Positions 62,467 through 64,000 of a stretch of DNA of 64,000 nucleotides are shown piece after piece. The translations under genes were made by a program, and so were the position numbers. The notes under the pieces are model-generated. The model was not told where the DNA came from. It worked only from the letters and a program-made list of their open reading frames with translations, and made no database searches. This DNA is from Hymenobacter armeniacus. Lineage in GTDB: Bacteria; Bacteroidota; Bacteroidia; Cytophagales; Hymenobacteraceae. The DNA lies in assembly GCF_014699055.1 (NCBI RefSeq), contig NZ_JACXAC010000002.1, forward strand, positions 946,784 through 1,010,783, written 5' to 3'. Each line of letters begins with the position of its first letter. Within the stretch, counting starts at the first letter, position 1.

Positions 62467-63477
62467 ATGCCTCACGTGGTGCTCTCAATTGTGACCTGGA
62501 ACAGCGCCGAAGTCATCGAAGCGTGCCTGGCTTCGGTGCTGGCCCAAACCTACCCCGACTTCGAGGTGTGGGTGGTCGACAACGCTTCGGCCGACGACAC
62601 CCGCGCCCGGGTGGCCGCCGTGGCCGCCCGCGACGCCCGCGTGCGGCTGCACCCGCTGCCGCGCAACACCGGCTTCTGCGGCGGCCACAATTACGCCCTC
62701 GACCGCAGCCAATCGGCGGCCGTGCTGCTCGTGAACCCCGACATCGAGATGGCCCCCGACTACCTGGCCCGGGCGCTGGAAACCCTGGAGTCCGACCCGG
62801 CCATCGGCACGGTGTGCGGCCTGCTGCTGCAAAGCCGCGACGAGCGGCCGCGCATCGACAGCGCCGGGCTGGTGCGCCTGCCCGACGGGCGCTTTGGCCT
62901 GCGCCACCACGGCCGCTACCTGCACGAAACCCCGCTGGCCGCCGGTCCCGTGGACGGCGCCGACGGTGCCCTGCCGCTGTACCGCCGGGCGTTTATCGAT
63001 GACTTGCGGGTGGAAGGACAGTTTTTCGACGAGCGGTTTTTTGCCCACAAGGAAGACTGGGACATTGCCTGGCGCGGGCAGCTCTACGGCTGGCGCACCG
63101 TGTTTGAGCCCGCGTGCCGGGCCCTGCACCCGCGCCAGTTCCGGCCCGCCGACTGGCGCCTGCGCCGCCGCCTGAGCGGGGCCATCAAGGCCGATGCCGT
63201 GAAAAACCAATGGCTGCTGCTGCTCAAGAACCCCACCGACCGGCAGCTGGCCGGCTACTGGCTGCGGGCGCTGCCCCGGCAGCTGGGCATTTTGCTCTAC
63301 GCCCTGCTGCTGGAGCGGGCCTCGCTGCGGGCCTACCGCTTTGTGTGGCAGCACCGGGCGGCCATTTGGGCCAGCCGGCGGCTCATTCAGGCGCGGGCGG
63401 CGCGGCCGGGGCCGCTGGCCCGCGCCGCCCGCCCGGCCGCCGTGCCGCGGCCCGCCGAAGCGGAACTCACGGCCTGA
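62467..63477 (+). CDS. GT2-family glycosyltransferase
   Basis: A 336-residue protein starting MPHVVLSIVTWNSAEVIEAC. GT-A fold signatures: VWVVDNASADDTR, RNTGFCGGHNYALD and the nucleotide/metal-binding VNPDIEMAPDYLARA. FFAHKEDWDIAWRGQLYGWR is the acceptor-side ED..D motif typical of rhamnosyltransferase-like GT2 enzymes. The C-terminal ~80 residues are Arg/Ala-rich and may associate with the membrane. Downstream of GT61 and 6 kb from gmd, it probably works in surface polysaccharide assembly, possibly with a GDP-deoxyhexose donor. Confidence 0.87.
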   Translation: MPHVVLSIVTWNSAEVIEACLASVLAQTYPDFEVWVVDNASADDTRARVAAVAARDARVRLHPLPRNTGFCGGHNYALDRSQSAAVLLVNPDIEMAPDYLARALETLESDPAIGTVCGLLLQSRDERPRIDSAGLVRLPDGRFGLRHHGRYLHETPLAAGPVDGADGALPLYRRAFIDDLRVEGQFFDERFFAHKEDWDIAWRGQLYGWRTVFEPACRALHPRQFRPADWRLRRRLSGAIKADAVKNQWLLLLKNPTDRQLAGYWLRALPRQLGILLYALLLERASLRAYRFVWQHRAAIWASRRLIQARAARPGPLARAARPAAVPRPAEAELTA

Positions 63478-63628
63478 AAACCGCGCGCCGCGTGCGCGAA
63501 CACCACCGGCTTGCAACGAGCGCCAAGGAGAGAAGAACGCGCGGCCCCGCACCCGGGGAGCGCAGTGTAGTTGGCTGGGCGCTGAAGGAAAATTCACCGA
63601 ATTATTTACTTCTAAATCAGCCATTGTC

Positions 63629-64000
63629 ATGAAAACCAAGCTTTACACGCTGCTTTTGTTGCTGGGCACCTGCTGGGGCCCGGCGCTGCTGTTTGCCGGC
63701 GGGAGCGCCCGGGCCGCCACGGTCACGGGCTTTGTGCTGGTGAACGCCGACACCGACCTGGATATCTTTGCCCTCACGCCGGGCATGACGCTGGATTTGA
63801 ACACGCTGCCCACCCGCAACCTGAACATTCGGGCCGATGTCGACACCAGCCCAGCGGGCAGCGTCACGTTTGCGCTCAGCGGCGCGGATGCCTGGACGGC
63901 CACCGAAAACGTGCCGCCTTATGCGCTGTTCAGCGACGTGGCGGGCGACTACTTTGCCTGGTTTCCCACGCCGGGCAGCTACACGCTCACGGCCACGCCC
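63629..64000 (+). CDS. Exported surface protein with Bacteroidota repeat domain, 3' truncated
   Basis: The ORF starts ATG 63629 (MKTKLYTLLLLLGTCWGPAL, signal peptide through SARA) and runs off the window. The visible ~95 mature residues (VTGFVLVNADTDLDIFALTP, LPTRNLNIRADVDTSPAGSV, FPTPGSYTLTATP) form a beta-sandwich unit that recurs in large Bacteroidota cell-surface adhesins and lectin-like proteins. The rest, and hence the function, lies outside the window. Confidence 0.75.
   Translation, partial: MKTKLYTLLLLLGTCWGPALLFAGGSARAATVTGFVLVNADTDLDIFALTPGMTLDLNTLPTRNLNIRADVDTSPAGSVTFALSGADAWTATENVPPYALFSDVAGDYFAWFPTPGSYTLTATP

Overview
The window looks like chromosomal DNA from a high-GC member of the Bacteroidota, most likely a Hymenobacter-type Cytophagales bacterium. 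The evidence is the gene families (GH105, GH106, GH127 and DUF5703 enzymes, FucP- and SSS-type transporters, exported enzymes with Bacteroidota-style signal peptides, a surface-protein repeat at the right edge) and the strong GC bias at third codon positions. The assignment is inferred from content; there is no rRNA or housekeeping marker in the window.

From 1 to about 55.2 kb lies a very large pectin/rhamnogalacturonan degradation locus. Bases 1-23.1 kb run on the + strand: a truncated BNR propeller protein, a GH2 enzyme, a small nucleotidyltransferase module, an acyltransferase, an AT-rich islet with a tRNA-like cloverleaf and a HEPN-motif protein, GH78, GH105, a second BNR propeller protein, an esterase with an STN-like N-terminus, a beta-helix protein, another GH78, an exported rhamnose-mutarotase-like protein, a Gfo/Idh/MocA oxidoreductase and an SSS sugar symporter. 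Bases 23.2-50.9 kb run on the - strand: GH78, a beta-propeller glycosidase, two GH2 enzymes, then a metabolic block (two solute-binding-protein-like proteins without signal peptides, a tandem class III CoA-transferase, a Gfo/Idh/MocA oxidoreductase, a MaoC-type hydratase and a FucP-type permease), then GH106, GH127, a sialate-O-acetylesterase-like esterase and a DUF5703/GH95-like enzyme. Bases 51.3-55.2 kb add an alpha/beta esterase, a CE8 pectin methylesterase and a GH43. The likely logic is: esterases strip methyl and acetyl groups; exported rhamnosidases, galactosidases, an arabinofuranosidase-type enzyme and an unsaturated-galacturonyl hydrolase release monosaccharides; the two permeases import them; the oxidoreductases and the CoA-transferase/MaoC block may process them. 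No SusC/SusD pair, polysaccharide lyase or hybrid two-component regulator is visible inside the window.

From 55.3 kb rightwards the content changes: GDP-mannose 4,6-dehydratase, a small lipoprotein, an FNR-like regulator with an N-terminal cysteine cluster, a universal stress protein, a PAS-LuxR regulator, two glycosyltransferases (GT61, GT2) and the start of a surface protein.

The most striking non-coding feature is a dense set of long intergenic inverted repeats, confined to 1.3-46.9 kb. I group them into three kinds. PAL-A elements have termini TGTAG...CTACA and five unrelated internal sequences (A1-A5). PAL-B elements have ends reading GTCATGCTGAGC...GCTCAGCATGAC. PAL-C elements have ends reading GGCGCCTCACCCC...GGGGTGAGGCGCC. 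They nest in each other, abut or supply stop and start codons, sit in frame inside coding 5' ends, and in two cases have small lower-GC genes between their two arms.
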